DNA from: Solenopsis invicta | Taxonomy: Eukaryota; Arthropoda; Insecta; Hymenoptera; Formicidae | NCBI RefSeq assembly: GCF_016802725.1 | Contig: NC_052669.1 | Span: 26,069,770 to 26,133,769, forward strand | DNA length: 64,000 nucleotides | Direction: 5' to 3' | Shown: positions 25,568 through 39,500 of the stretch, piece after piece | How positions within the stretch are numbered: the first letter of the stretch is position 1 | How the letters are laid out: each line of letters begins with the position of its first letter | Translations under genes and position numbers: made by a program | The notes under the pieces: generated by a model | Told to the model about the DNA's origin: nothing | Databases searched by the model: none | What the model saw: only the letters and a program-made list of their open reading frames with translations

Positions 25568-26385
25568 AAGTGCGAGAGTGAGCAAAAAAAAGAGAAGCAG
25601 AAAAGAATACGAATACGAAACCCGCGTTGTTATCGCGATAACGCTCGTGTAATCCGATCACCTCACTATCTGTGATCCGAGGCTCGCCTTTGAACGGCGA
25701 GTAATACGAACTAAAAATCGATATTAAGCTATTAAGATTACGTAATGCACTCGTGTCTGGAGGCACTCGTGTTCTCGCCTAAAATCGGCCAGAATTTTCA
25801 TCCAATTCGCTGTCCCCTCGAACGCCATTTCTCGCCCGCGAATCTGTAAAAAAAGAAAAAAAAAGAAAGCCGAGAGATGTCAATTCTACTCGTGCGCGCA
25901 TTTCTCTTCTTTACGTTTCTTTCAATTTTCCACATTACGCTAATGTCAACCGAGACTCGAAAATGTTGCTCTTGAGGTCGGGATCTCCTCCCCCTCGACA
26001 GATCTCGCGAAGCGGATCTTGCCAGTGTGTCTCACCGAATATTTCTAAGCTTTTTACGAAGCGAAAAGCCGCATTCCGAAGTTAATGCCCGCGCGGAACG
26101 CTTTATAAACGGCCTGTGCGAGAGCGAAAAGAGGGACTGAGGGGACCCGCGATTCGTTACGGAGCGATATTCCGCGATTTGCGATTTTCTTCGGCACGCG
26201 TTCCAAACTTTTAACTTGAAGATTCTATCTATATCGACACGAATGCTTCCAGCCATCGACGACAGTGTTTTTCCTCCCTTCTTACCCCTCTCATCTGCGA
26301 TCCATCAAGAGCAAAAAAAATATATATAGCGGAACGCGGAATGATATATAGCAGACGCATTGAGAGAAATAAAGGTGTGAGAATG

Positions 26386-26390
<5 letters not shown>

Positions 26391-26420
<30 letters not shown>
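26391..26420. repeat. (GA)n array
   Basis: About 14 GA units in the exd 3' flank. Confidence 0.85.
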
Positions 26421-26649
26421 TAGAGAAGCAATGGTCCTGCGACACAACATTAATGTATACGATTTTTCAACACGAAAATATTATATATTGTAGCTATATA
26501 TATAGAAGTATATAAAAGAGGATAGTATATAGGCAACCATAACGGCTAAATGAATCATTGTAATGACGATGGTAATTAGTATGGCGAAAATTATTATTAT
26601 ATATTAGTTATTATTAATTAGTTTATTTTTAATTATATTATTGCCATTA

Positions 26650-26703
26650 TTATTATTATCATTGATATTATTATTATTATTATTATTATTACTATTATTA
26701 TTG
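26650..26703. repeat. (TTA)n array
   Basis: Imperfect TTA triplets interrupted by TCA/CTA. Confidence 0.8.
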
Positions 26704-28252
26704 GCGGTTCTCGCATTGTGATAATCGCAAACTGTAATTGTATCGTCATGATGATAGCAAGTATCTCTATGGGTTATTAAAGCTTATCGTCGACTCGAGA
26801 AAGAGAAAGAGAGATGTACGTTTTTTTTTCTTCTTTTTTTTCAAACGTTCACACCTTAGTCGGAGTCACAATTTTTTTGCCTCCTTTCTTTTCCATTTAC
26901 CGTTCATCAATTATTTCGTCATCGTAATAAATTACAGATGGATCATATTTGATTTCCTAGCACGTAGGTAAAATCGAGGAAGAAAAAGGATATCCCATTC
27001 GTTGTATAAACAAAGCCGAGACGAAAATGGAGAGTTACGAGTATCCTCCGAGCGATAAGGTGGTTAAACTCTGTTGTTAAATAATATGTCGCAAGCGAAT
27101 CGTTCGGCTAAAGATCGGCTGCCGAATGCAATTCTCTTCTCGCGTTTCGTTTTCTTATTAATTCATCTTCATTCCTATTTCGATCGAATTCTGCCCAAAC
27201 GTTAAACCTTCGGCGATAAAGTAAAGAACTGTTGAAACGCCCGACACGATTTTCATATCGATCGTGCGACTCGCGTACGATTGTCGTGTAGATCCAAATC
27301 CAGAAAATCCAGGCTAGCGAGAACGGACGGTTGCAAGCAAGCATTGCAATGAACCATAGATTTGTTTTCTATATCTGAACTGTAACTGCGCTAAGATTAT
27401 ACTAGAGCAAGCGAAAACTAAGCACAGTATATAGTAAAAGTAACATGCCGCGTCATGTAACATTTGTGGAATTGTACATAAATAATTATTAATAATAAAC
27501 ATTTTATATTAAGATAAAATATGTTTTGTATTAAAACATGATTAACGTAGATATGATTTGTTGAGACAGTCTTCACAAAAAATATTACTTTTTACTACTA
27601 TAGTGCCTGACTTGTTAACATTTTTATATAAATCGATCAATCATTTTTATATCAGTCAATTTTTATATGTAGAGAAATTAAAGATTATAACGATAGTGTT
27701 AGTTCGATATCTCAAATAAAAAAATGATTTCAGGGCCGCGGTAGGTTCTGCGGTGACCTACTATAATATTAATCAATATTAATATGACACAATCACCATA
27801 CATCATTATTATGTATTCACATACTATGAGAAAGTATCTCTGATAATTATATTCTTCTTTTATAATTAAAATATCAAATGGTTTCAATGAAAAGTGCAGC
27901 GCGGATCACCAATGTGTCATACGGAAGGAGTTAATGATTACTAATTTTTCAATAGTAATTGGTAATGATTTTAACTTGTATATGTGAATTTTAAATACTA
28001 TTTATATTAAAATATAAATATTGCAGTCAAAGAAAGCTCTTCTTTTTATATTTGTTGTTTAATCTGTTATTATTTTTGGATTTTTACATTGAAATTGACG
28101 GCCATTTGATTGTTTCGACAGTTTTTGCACTGCTTGCACTAGCTCCAGACGTAACGTATCCAGTTCAATGAACTCTGGCACTGACCAAAGTTGCCACTCT
28201 GATCCGCAAGCACTCTGATTCCCACTACAGCAACATCCCTCTCCATCGGGGG

Positions 28253-28307
28253 CTAGAGCCACTAGTAGAGGTGCTAATCAAACTAGCGCCACTATTAGTG
28301 GCTCTAG
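28253..28307. repeat. 55-bp hairpin-forming inverted repeat
   Basis: Arms 28253-28276 and 28284-28307 match at 21 of 24 positions as reverse complements, with a seven-base loop. It begins ctagagccactag and ends agtggctctag. Confidence 0.75.
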
Positions 28308-30129
28308 TCCTCAATAGAGGAGAGAATGTTGTTGCAATGGGACGGCATTGAATGCCGTGTGTTGCGCTACAATAAAGAACAGCATCTTTAACATTTTATT
28401 GTTCTTGATCGCGGTAGTGCAATCAGTTCAGGAATAGAAAACCCGTTCCTTTTTCCTTCAATGTACCAACGAGAGAAAGTTGAAGCAAATTCGCTCGTTC
28501 TCGAGATACATCTGGAGTCGTTGCTTAATTTTTTACGCGCGAGTAATGTAAAATACGACGAAATCGATTTCCGTTTCGCGTGACAACCGCGACTATGATG
28601 TTGGGAATTCGTTCGCGATCGGCGTGCCGGCCGCGGACAAGCGGATCCTCTTGCGACGATCGTTCGAGATCGCGTCTCTCCTCGATCTCGATGGCCGCAC
28701 TATCTTTAGCCGAATCCTTCGCCGATCGCGCGACCAGTACAAGTGCGTTCCGGCACAGCTAGTATACGAGAAAAAAAAAAGCGCGCCCGAGGTTCGCTAT
28801 GAGCGCACTTCCGGGTGTCCCTTTATAGGCTCTACTCTAACATTTATTAAATAAAACGATAACAAAACGAAGAAAAGGAAAAAAAATACAGATCGATAAT
28901 ACCGATGCAGCGTGCAAGAGATAAGAGGTAGAGAGAAAGAGAGAGTGTGTGCGTACGCGAGAGAGATTGACAAGGAAGAAATAATGTTTAGCGTACTTAA
29001 CGAAAATACGCGCGGTATAAGATATTATTATATATTTGTATCCTTCGTGCGCTCTTCTCTTCCTCTCCCTTCATCCTCCTCCTTCTCCTCTTCCTCCTCC
29101 TCCTTTACCATCATCACTACCCCCGATTTCTCCGTTTCTCCTTCGTCCCCGCGTCACTCACCCCCATCGTCATCTTTGACTTCCGTCTACACGCGATAGC
29201 GGAGAGAGAGAGAGAGAGAGAAAGAAGGCAGAAGATGTAGAAGTAACGAGAAACGGTCGTACACGCTCGACGTGCACGCTGATAAGAACGCTGATTGTTA
29301 AAGTGTATTTAACTGTCTTTTTTTTCCTTATTTTTTGTCTTTTTTTCGCCTCTCGAAGTGTCATCGGTGTCACGGCGTTAACTGTCGTCACTTAAAGAGC
29401 AAGCCCTATCATCTCCTCTCTATACCCTACTTCCGCCTTCCCGTTTCACCGACTGCCCGACTCGACCAATTTGCCCAATGATTTCGGATCGCACTCACAG
29501 AGACGACGATATTTTTGGATTGATTTCTTCGTGTTTCAACAACGCGAGAGCGCGCCTCCCTCACTTTGCATATTACACATCGGAAATACGCTACGCGGCG
29601 TCCTCGCTGCCGATTTCGTATACGCATTTTCGTGTATGATGATCTCAGAGCACAAACGTCCGTGCGCGGGAGAGACGATCGTCGACGTTGTGGCCCGAAA
29701 GACAACAGTATACCACAGAAATCATTGTATCGATTTGAAGCATTATGATAAACTTAATAAAATGATCGAAAAATATATAGCGCATCTTTGATTGTTCATG
29801 CTCTTCCTGTGGCCCTCCGTATCCCCCCCCTCCCCCCGTTCTGTACACTGAAAACATGTTTTTATATTAGTAGAAGGAAGGGGATAAAATTATTTGTTTT
29901 TCTTTTTTTGAATAACTCAGTAAATAATGCGACACAATTCTTATCAATATTAGTTTGTTAGTCATAATTCTACCAATCTTTCTATAGATAGAAGTTTATC
30001 GGGTAATCAATTGTAGAACGAACGTGATTTACAATTTGCTAAAGAGAGAAAAAAGGATGCATTTGTGAAAAAGTTAAGGAGGTTGTGAAATATTAACAAT
30101 TAATTTCATAAAAGGTACTTAATAAAATT

Positions 30130-30575
30130 ATCCAAAAATCACAAGTTAATGATCCTTCGTAGATCTTACGTAGATTATTAATAAATGATACGAAATAAGG
30201 CTTATGAAAGGTTTATTAAACATTTTATTTGAAAAAAAGACAGTAATATTTTAAATAATTTCTTTGGTTTAAAAAATTACTTGTTAAAATAATTTCTTAG
30301 CTGCTATTAAGCATTATGCAACGTCTACTGTGAGGTTGTAAAATCACAAAAGCGGTCTTACTGCAATTAGCGCTCGTAATGCAAATGTAAATTTATAATT
30401 ATAAAAAAAATCACAAATTAATGATGTTCGTAGGTCTTACACACTAATAATAAGTGTGGAACAAAACAAGATTGTATGAATATTTTATAAATTTATATTT
30501 TATTTGAAAAAATTTTTTAAAATAAGTCCTTTGTCTTAAAAAATAAATTTTAAAATAATTTTTTTGCTGCTTACG
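30130..30575. repeat. direct duplication, two diverged copies of about 170 bp
   Basis: Copy 1 (about 30130-30310) and copy 2 (about 30407-30575) both begin aaaatcacaarttaatgatc-like, continue with ttcgtagrtcttac, contain ttttatttgaaaaaa, and end in ttctt/ttttt-agctgct or tgctgct. The spacer is about 95 bases. Confidence 0.65.
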
Positions 30576-31675
30576 ACAATTTTACGAGTGTCTGATATAA
30601 CTGTATATGCTGAATTTATACTCACATTAAATTCGATTGCATTATTTGAAGGCTATCTGATTTTAAAATTTTTTAAAATTTTAATAAAAAGTTTTTCAGA
30701 AATTTTAAAATTCAAACAATTCCATAATAACAAAAAAATTTTTTTAGTCTAATTGCTTAATAATGACTGCAAGATTTCTCAATTTGTATTATTCTTTATT
30801 GTAATATTAATAATATACAGTGTAATTATCATTATTGTTATTATTATCAATGTAATCCGCAATCCCCCCCCCCCCAGAAACGTACATCAACTCGGAATTC
30901 GAAAGTGTGTGAACGTACATAGCAATATGTTACATCAAAGACGAAATCGCGTCGTTCCAAAAACCGGCCAACCGGCCTACCGGCCTATACATACATTACA
31001 TTACAGCTCGATTAATACTTCTGTTCAACTTTAACACTAACCTTAAAACCTTCTTTTCTTCTCGCCCGCTATCCTGCCGTAACATAATATCACTATTCAG
31101 AATTCTCGGGCGAGTCGATCATATTTCGTATTTTATGCTAATTATATCTTGCGAAACGAAATGTTCTCGCATGACGAGTAAATGATAAGAAAAGAGAAAA
31201 AGAGACAGTAGTTTAATTGCACATTTTATATCGTCACCCAAGTTTTCGACTTAAACTCAATCGTGTGCAAGAATTAGAGACATTATATAACATATTTTGC
31301 TAACGACTATATATGTAGATTTTTCAACAGAAATTCATTATCGCTCAACTACGAGGTTAATGGTGTTAATTGCAATAACCTGCCATTCACCACAAATAAA
31401 GCGGCTGGTTACTTTTGCATTTCAGCGAGGGTACAGTGGCGCGATTCGTTTCACTGTCTCGATATTTAAAAAACAAACGCGCGAATTCTCTATATAAAGA
31501 ATTGCGGACAAGTTTACGAAAGCTACATTTAAAGTATGTACAAATCTTAGAGTATATATGTATATTGTATATATATTACACGACTTCTCTGCAACATCAC
31601 CATGTGTTGTAGTATACATATATTATAATATTACAATTATATATTGTATATTGTAAGTATACATTGTAAAATATA

Positions 31676-31678
<3 letters not shown>

Positions 31679-31730
<52 letters not shown>
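31679..31730. repeat. (AT)n array
   Basis: About 25 TA units between convergent exd and Sec16. Confidence 0.95.
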
Positions 31731-31736
<6 letters not shown>

Positions 31737-32142
31737 TATTATAATATCATAATATAATATATGCACCTATAAGATATACTTAATTTGTATGTCATAGATA
31801 TAAAATGTATTACGTGTCACAATTTACAAAAATCTATTTCTAAAACCAGTCCCGTCTAGTTGTGGTCAATGACAAAACGGATATTTATCCAAAAACTATT
31901 CCGAAAAACTCGAAAATTTCTCAACCTTGATAATATTACGGGACGTTTATCAGCGATAGAAATCGAGACGAGCTGCTATAGTCGATAATATTTTCAACAA
32001 AACATTCTAAAATTGCCATGAATGATCAACAGTATTCAGAACGAAGCACAGGGCAATGACAGATTGAGCCAAGTAAAAAGTCTTTACTCACGGAGATATT
32101 CACTCTTTACTCTTTACCGAAAAATATATATCACCTAGGACA

Positions 32143-32148
32143 TTTATT
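32143..32148 (-). promoter_or_regulatory. candidate Sec16 poly(A) signal
   Basis: An AATAAA on the minus strand, about 1.36 kb after the Sec16 stop. ATTAAA variants at about 33185-33190 and 33040-33050 are nearer alternatives, so assignment is uncertain. Confidence 0.25.
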
Positions 32149-33504
32149 TTCCGATAGAGGTATCCCAGCGCATACGGAAACAATCACTAAACCATTTTGC
32201 CTATTCTTTGCCAGGATCCTTTGCGTTCACTTTGATCAACACTTATTCGTAACTAAACCTATCAAATTCCTCGCAGAGATAGACACCAACGGACATATCT
32301 TACAAATCTAACGCGATACAAATTCATTTCGCATTCTCCGCACGTTGATGGCAGTTGCATATTATTGGTGTATCAATGTTATCTCATATTATATAATATT
32401 ATATAAGTCCGATGTCTAACAACAGTATTCTTATTGTACACTTAACGCGCTATTTTGCCTCTCTCTTCTTTTACATTCGATAAAATTTTCACATCCCTAA
32501 CATTTCGTATTTATCGGCACTGCGCGTGATACTCCTTTCTTTCCTCGTACATATAAAATCAGACTTAGATTTACAGCACATACCGAGGCCGTGTTGTAAC
32601 AAATTCTGCGATAGAACTCTAAGTTATAATTAATGTTATAATCCTCCCTCTATCACCACACATTTACAAGACACTTTTCCAAGCGAGGGATTATTCAATT
32701 GTAACTTAGATAGATCTCTGATTATAGGTTGCACGTAAAAATATCAATTTTACATCTTACTCACATAATTCGAACTTGCTCGCAAGACTTCAATCTAGGC
32801 GTGACATTGAATCCAGTACCGACGGCGATTTACTTATAAGCTAGACGAAAGTAAGTAGTAACGGGAATGCGCACTTACGCATTTCCATAACAATGGATAA
32901 TGATCAGCAAATGCATAGGTTATTATCCAATGGAAATACGCATTTATAAAAACGGAAATCGGTGCGTAACTTCTAAATAAACTCGTTACATTGCATATGA
33001 TATAACATTCCGCGACAATTGGTCGGAAAGGAACACATTCTTTTAATCGAAAGGTGTGCAATGAAAACTTCTAATTTCGAATCTTTAAACGTGCTCAAAT
33101 TCAATTATCTATATTATCATTACATCGTTAAATTGTCTCCTACATTGTATGAGAATCTTGTTTTGAATATATTTTAACATACTATTTAATTCGACATATA
33201 AATATAACAAGAAAACAAACTCGAACAGAATTCCAAATGTAAAAATTTATCTAGACAACACAAATATATGAAGAACGTCGTGCATGAAAGCATCTAAAGA
33301 GATGCCTATTTTCTTACGTCGCGTGAATATGCATATAGGTATATACATCCTTTCGAAAGAGACTGTGTGCATCGTGCACAATCATTCTAAAAAAAATGTA
33401 CTATTGTTGTCACGTTTTCTATACAGGAACAGATATTCACATTAAATACAAGTGGTATAAGAAAACTTCTAATTTAAATAACAAATTATTCTGATAAGCA
33501 AAAA

Positions 33505-33585
33505 TTATCGTGGATGATATCTGCTAGGTGGCATGTTCTTCATCGAACGATCCTTCATGTCACTCGGGTTGTACATCATTGGTCC
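33505..33585 (-). CDS. Sec16: Sec16 last coding exon
   Basis: The acceptor is aataatttctag. It encodes GPMMYNPSDMKDRSMKNM and PPSRYHPR before TAA at 33507-33505. It matches the MPFYNP-type end of animal Sec16 proteins. The 3' UTR continues to lower coordinates. An AATAAA at 32148-32143 and several ATTAAA are candidate poly(A) signals. Confidence 0.9.
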   Translation of the reverse strand, partial: GPMMYNPSDMKDRSMKNMPPSRYHPR

Positions 33586-36500
33586 CTAGAAATTATTCTT
33601 AGTTTAAAGTACATAAAATTAGTAAAAAGTTAACATTCTGTACAATAATAATACTCTCTAAGTCTCATAGAATGGTTTCACCACTAATATTTCAGAGTGA
33701 TTGTGATAATCACTCCGAAAGAAATGTCGTCAATCTAATTTGAGTGAAGATGAGCACTCATCATAAGCTAAGAGTAAACTTTTCACTTAAATTTTTAGAG
33801 AGATTAACATAACGCGGCACCATGCAGTATCTACAAGTTCTCTTTCATTTTAGAGCGAAGCGAAGAAAAAATCCACTCTATACTGGAATAGTGCAATGTT
33901 GAGACAACCCAGATAATAATATGCGGCATCACCAATATTTCGTAGTAAATAAAACCGCACAGAATGAAATAATAAGTGCAACATAAGATCCCTTACGCGT
34001 GTTTTAATAAAATAATTTTTTGGAGACGCCTGAAGAGCCCAAATAAAAGTAAATACAATGTATTTAGAGAGATTGCATAAGAATTTCATTCTGTCAAAGA
34101 GTGAATCAATTTACCAGAGTGACACCAGATTTCACTTTAAAGTTATAGATTGAATTAAGATTCTAAGTCAAATTTCTAACTCAAAAATATAGAGTGATAA
34201 TTAACTCCTGAACATTGATTTATTACATTATTATTTCATAGTAAAGGATGCTCTTTCAAATGGAATTCATTCCAATTTATGAAACACAGTTTATTTCTTA
34301 TCAGGATTGAGTAAGTTAATCTATATATTTTTTAACTAAATTAAATTAAAGTTAATGGAGTTAAAGTTATCAAATAACAAAAATATATTGTTTTTTATGT
34401 AGGAATGTATTTTTCCTTTTATAATTTTTCTCTTTTACATACATGAATTTCTAATTTAGGAAGAAAATTAATAAGGTTTGTGTTTCAAAAATAATCAGTT
34501 AAAGTTAAAATTAAATCATTTAAAATTAAGTAAGTCAAGTTAAAAGTTATTAACTTTCCAACTAGTTACTATCCAACTTTGATTCTTATTTAAAGTATGG
34601 CAAGTCATTCGAAGTGCACAGGCTCAATTTTCACTTTTTGCTACATTTGTAAATCACTCCATTTCAAGTGATATTTCACTCTACGAGAATTAAAGAGTAT
34701 ACTATAAATATAAATGAAAGCAAGTTCTTTTTTACCGAGCTTGCATAATTTTTTACTTTGGAATTATTTATATTAACTATAATCTGTATGTAAGCAGTAA
34801 GGGAAATATATATACGTTTTTAAATTCTCCTGTTATTTCTCATTAAAAGCGCGCGTTTCTAATTTACAGTGTATAAGATCAACAAGTGACAAAAGTAAAA
34901 ATGATTCATTAATGTATAAACTTGTTTTATAAAACCTGAACCCAACGTATCCTTTACCAAGCTTTCCCGCGAGTCTATGATTAATGATTTTATGAAAGTA
35001 GCGATTGATAATGATTGATAAGCGTAAGCTAATTTTAGTAATAGAAATAGCATTAAGTCATGATAAGTCTTGCTTGGCACATGAACAGATCGATTAGAGA
35101 CAGAAAAATTGTACTAGCGTAATCCTCCACAACATAAGATATTTCACAGTAATAATTTGGAAAGTGATCACCTTGAAGGAAGGTAAGTGTTATTGGATTA
35201 CCTTGTTCCGTTGAAGGAGCCGCGGATCCCTCATTGTGTAGCTTTGCACCTCTCGTGATAACGAGCTGGTCGAGCTCCAGCGAGAGAGCTATATGCCATA
35301 CACAACACAATAATGCTGTCTCACTAATAGATAATTGTCATATTGCTCGTGATTAGCTAGTTAGTCTTATCTTATATTTACGAATGTAATACCATTTACG
35401 ATTGCACTTACGCGTAAAGATACAGCTTAAAAAAAAAAGGTGGAAGGGCGTTTTATCGAACACATTAAACAAATCGCTCGCTACAGGCTCTCCCTCACAT
35501 CACACAACGTGAAATTATCATCGAATTATCAGTATTCATGTTCTCGTGTGTTATAGCGTAACGTTTTAGCAAAGTAAAAAGAACACTTTTTCATGCTTCA
35601 GTCACAGTACAAGCATATAAAATGATTAATGGATTTTACGTTCGTGCATTACATAAAATCATTCACGATCACAAAGTAGTTAGTGCCATACTCCTTTGTC
35701 AAGCTAAATTAATGCGAATAGCATAAAATAAAAACATGCAAAGAATATTAACTCTCTGTCTACACATATTGACATGACATTAACCCACTGCATTTCTTTT
35801 CTTTGAAATACTACGAATTCAGGATAAACACCGATCTATATCCTTTTTTTTAAAAAAGTTTGACATTTAGAGAACAGATGTCAGCCTCAATTCGAATCAG
35901 GGCGTTTCGAAAAATTACCTTAGGTGACCTTATCGTATATGGAATGAGTACTTTTTATATCTGTCAATTTTTATTTTTTTATTTTTAATTCTTGTTTATA
36001 TTGAAGGGATTTAATGAAATATTCCAAAAAAGTTATATTGTAAGCGATAATTTTGAGTTAAATTTGTGAAACGGCGTTATTATACTTGTAAATATACTTG
36101 TTAAATATAAATTAATTCAAAATGTTTTTTTTTTTTAATTAGCTTTGTAACACTATTTTAATAATAAAGTTCATCTTTAACATGTAAATGGAATATACTT
36201 CCAATTTATATCTATTCGTACATGTTAAAAAACACATTTTTAAATTACTGAATAATTCACCTTTTTAAATAGTCGACACTCGAACTATTTTGTTTTTGTA
36301 GAATGTCAACTTCAAGATATAAAAATATTTTTCATTAAATTATTTATGTTTCAAACTTATACATTTTTATATGAAAATGTCCATTATTCTGATTTTGTCG
36401 ACTATATTTATATTTAAATTTTGTTAATATAATTTTCTTTTAAATTAGTAATTATACAAATACTTTCTAGAGATATGAAAATATACGTGAGAGTCGTTGA

Positions 36501-39500
36501 AAAATGTTTTTATACTCGTTAAAGTAATGAAAATTAATTTTAACGTGAATGACCCAATTGTGTATGCAGAAGGTGTCTAAAAACAATGTCTAAACAGAGG
36601 ATTAAATTTAGCCTAGAGTGACTAGATAAGATATTAACAGTCTTAATTATGAAATACAATATAATACAACATTCCTCTTTTTATGCAAAAAAAAAAGCTA
36701 TATGTACATTTTCGCGAAGCGGTGGGTAAGGAGAAAACGTGTGCGTAAGACACTGATATGTAAAACAATGATATGTAAAATTAATAAAATGAATGTCCTT
36801 ACAATCAGCAATAATTATTATTTGGCTACATCATTCTGCTTCCCCGACTGCTTGCATAAAGAAACATAAAAAGAAAGGTAATATTAAACACAGGTACACA
36901 AAAAAAGAATCTGTAGCAAAGTGGAGAAGTCTAATTAAGTATCACTGTCACTAAAATTTAATATAGAAAGCAATAGAAGTGTATTTTAATTAATGCTATT
37001 AATAACATTGATCGTTTTAGCGATTGTCATATCCGTTTAAATAGAAGGGGGATTGGCAGTGCTGGAGCGATCTAATCCATAAATGTAAACATTTCATGAA
37101 AATTCTACATGATTGATCTGCAATAAACACGTAATTGCTGTACCCAGGAATTATAAATAAAAATAAGTTCGATTAATTCGAGGATATTACAATACCTTTG
37201 AGAAAAATAGACGATATGCAAAACTAGGGGAATAAATGTGAGGTGTACGGATTGTTCATTGCAACGAGGGAACGTATAGAAACGAATCTGTTTATGTTAA
37301 CGTTACGGTTTCAGAAACACGCTGAAATAAAGGCTAAGCTGCATACCAGAAACTGCAGCCACAACGCAAGGGGCAACAAATGTTTTGTGTAATGTGAAGT
37401 TTAAAGACACTGTATAATGTGAAGTTTAAGGACACTGTGTGGAACTATATTATAAATGTATAATTTGACGTCGGTAATACGTATATATAGTTCAATATTC
37501 GTAAAATCACGTAGGTTCTAACTACATAATACTTACTGGCGTATTCTCCGCAACGTTTCCAGACGGCGGTGTTGCTGCCGGTGTCAAAAAATCCACTGGA
37601 GCGGTTGGATCATTAACTATCGTGATAAAAGCGAAGTTACTTTCGAATAAACTTTTTTCATACTTTAATCCTCAGCTATGTTCTTCAATTCTCAAATATT
37701 TTATTTATAAAATAAAAATTTTTCTCAGAATTTTGTATAATTTTTCAGAATTTCTAAATTTTATAAAATTTTTAGAAAACTTCTCAGATTTTTTCAGATC
37801 AACATAATATCTAAAATATTCAAAATATTTAGATATTTAATTTGAAAATTTGAATTACTAGACATATAGATGTATGTGCTAGATTTAAATAGTTTAATTT
37901 TTAACTTTAATTAACTATTTTTGAAATATATAAACAGAAACTTTATTTTATTTACTTTCTTCCCTAAGTTAAAAATTTAACTAAAAAAAGAAAAAATTAT
38001 AAAAAAATTTCCACATAAATAATAAATTTGTTTGATAATTCATAAATATTTTGAGTTACCTAACTTTAAAAATTTATAAATTTCTAATTTAATATGAATA
38101 GTGCTTTTCAAAATTAAGTTTTCATTTAAACCAAGTTAATTTAATTTTAACTAGTTAATTTTTTGTTCATGTAATTTGTAATATAAATAAATTAATTTTA
38201 TAAATTATTAATTTTAATTTAATATAGTTAAAAAATATATATTAACTTTCCCAACTCTGATTTTATAATATACAGAGAAAAACAAGCTGGGGATCAAATT
38301 CGTGAATAAAATTAAGGCGAGTTAAAGTTTAGAAATTCAATGGCTTACTTGGTGCAGGAATAAACATCTGCGGGGACGAGGTAGCCATAGGTACGAGTGG
38401 AGACGTCATAGGAGTGGCAACGTTAGACGACGCCGTGCTACCTTTGGATGCTCCAGCGGGATTCATTATATCTACGTAGTTGGCACGCATATTCCTACCC
38501 TTCGGCAATTTGAACATATTGCTAGCAGTAGGTAATTTCGAAATATCCATTGCTGGCGTATCTTCATTATGTGCACTCGGTAGAGGTGGCTGCGAACTAT
38601 CGAGGCCACGTTCCATCGACGGTGCACGAAAACTCATATCGGATGTTTTTGGTGGTGGGGCCAATGTCCCGGAACCGCTGTCACCGTCCTCATCCTTGTT
38701 CATCCACTTTTTAGCGACCGGGTCCCAAACAATCTGGAATACAAAACATGAGTTGATACGACTCGACGAGCAAAGTCTCTCCATCGTTTGCGTTCGTGCG
38801 TTAGGAAAAAATCTAACTAATAAATAAGAACAGTATTAGTAGCAATTCGTTAGTCGATAGTTAGCTACAAGTAGTTACTCAACAAACTCCTGGCATTATA
38901 CTGGCCTGTTTATTGTCCGTCTTATAAGCATTGTTGTAACCATAAATAGCATTCTACTACCAAAAGTATCCGCGCAAACCCTTAACGACATAAAACATAA
39001 AATCGTCCGTCGTAATTTTTTAATAAGCTGGAGAAAGATACGGTGCAGTGACAAATTCTTACCGTTGGGTTGCTATCGTCTGGCAATATCATTTGATTTT
39101 TCGGCTTGGGAGCGAGTTTACTGAACAAACCACCAAACCAGGAGCCACTACTGTTCGCGGGTTTCTTCTCAGCTGTTTTCTCAATCGTTTTCTTCGTGTC
39201 CGCGGTAGATTTAGCAGTCGATCGTGGGGTCTCAAGCGCGTCTAATTCTTCCAATGGATCATACTGCTTACCCGTCGACGGTGTCATAGAGATTGTTGGT
39301 TGCGGAGGCTGAAATAAAATATACGATTGATCATCGCAAACTTGTTCCAGCAAAGTTTATCACTATTTACTGTAACAATGCGAGTTCGCCTATCACATGC
39401 TAATTAATAATCTTGATTGCATTCTACGTTCGGAACACTTATAAAATATGCGATACTCACAAATGTATTACAGTAAAAAATGAGAAACTTTGCTTAGCAT

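Larger units (their letters stand above)
25319..29790 (+). other. probable exd 3' UTR and downstream flank
   Basis: No coding frame is convincing here. The stretch holds a long GT/GCGT array, GA runs, TTA triplet runs and CpG-rich pieces. AATAAA candidates lie at 27494-27499 and 29756-29761; either could end the exd mRNA. The true end cannot be placed from sequence alone. Confidence 0.35.
29791..33504. other. convergent intergenic region between exd and Sec16
   Basis: AT-rich DNA holding the direct duplication at 30130-30575, a C run at 30865-30874, an AT array at 31679-31730 and probably part of the Sec16 3' UTR toward its right end. No frame with protein character was seen. Confidence 0.5.

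Noticed and set aside
25158..25766. Long frames on both strands (up to 202 codons) over the GT array
   Set aside because: They are open only because a dinucleotide array has no stops; Thr-His and Cys-Val runs are artefacts.
28059..28262. Minus-strand frame of 66 codons with a helical-looking stretch
   Set aside because: It has no ATG (the frame begins at GTG), overlaps the hairpin at 28253, shows no splice sites, and matches nothing I know.
35053..35310. Minus-strand frame of 85 codons covering a Sec16 exon
   Set aside because: The true Sec16 reading there is another frame (LSRWSSTSSLSREV), fixed by splice phase and similarity.
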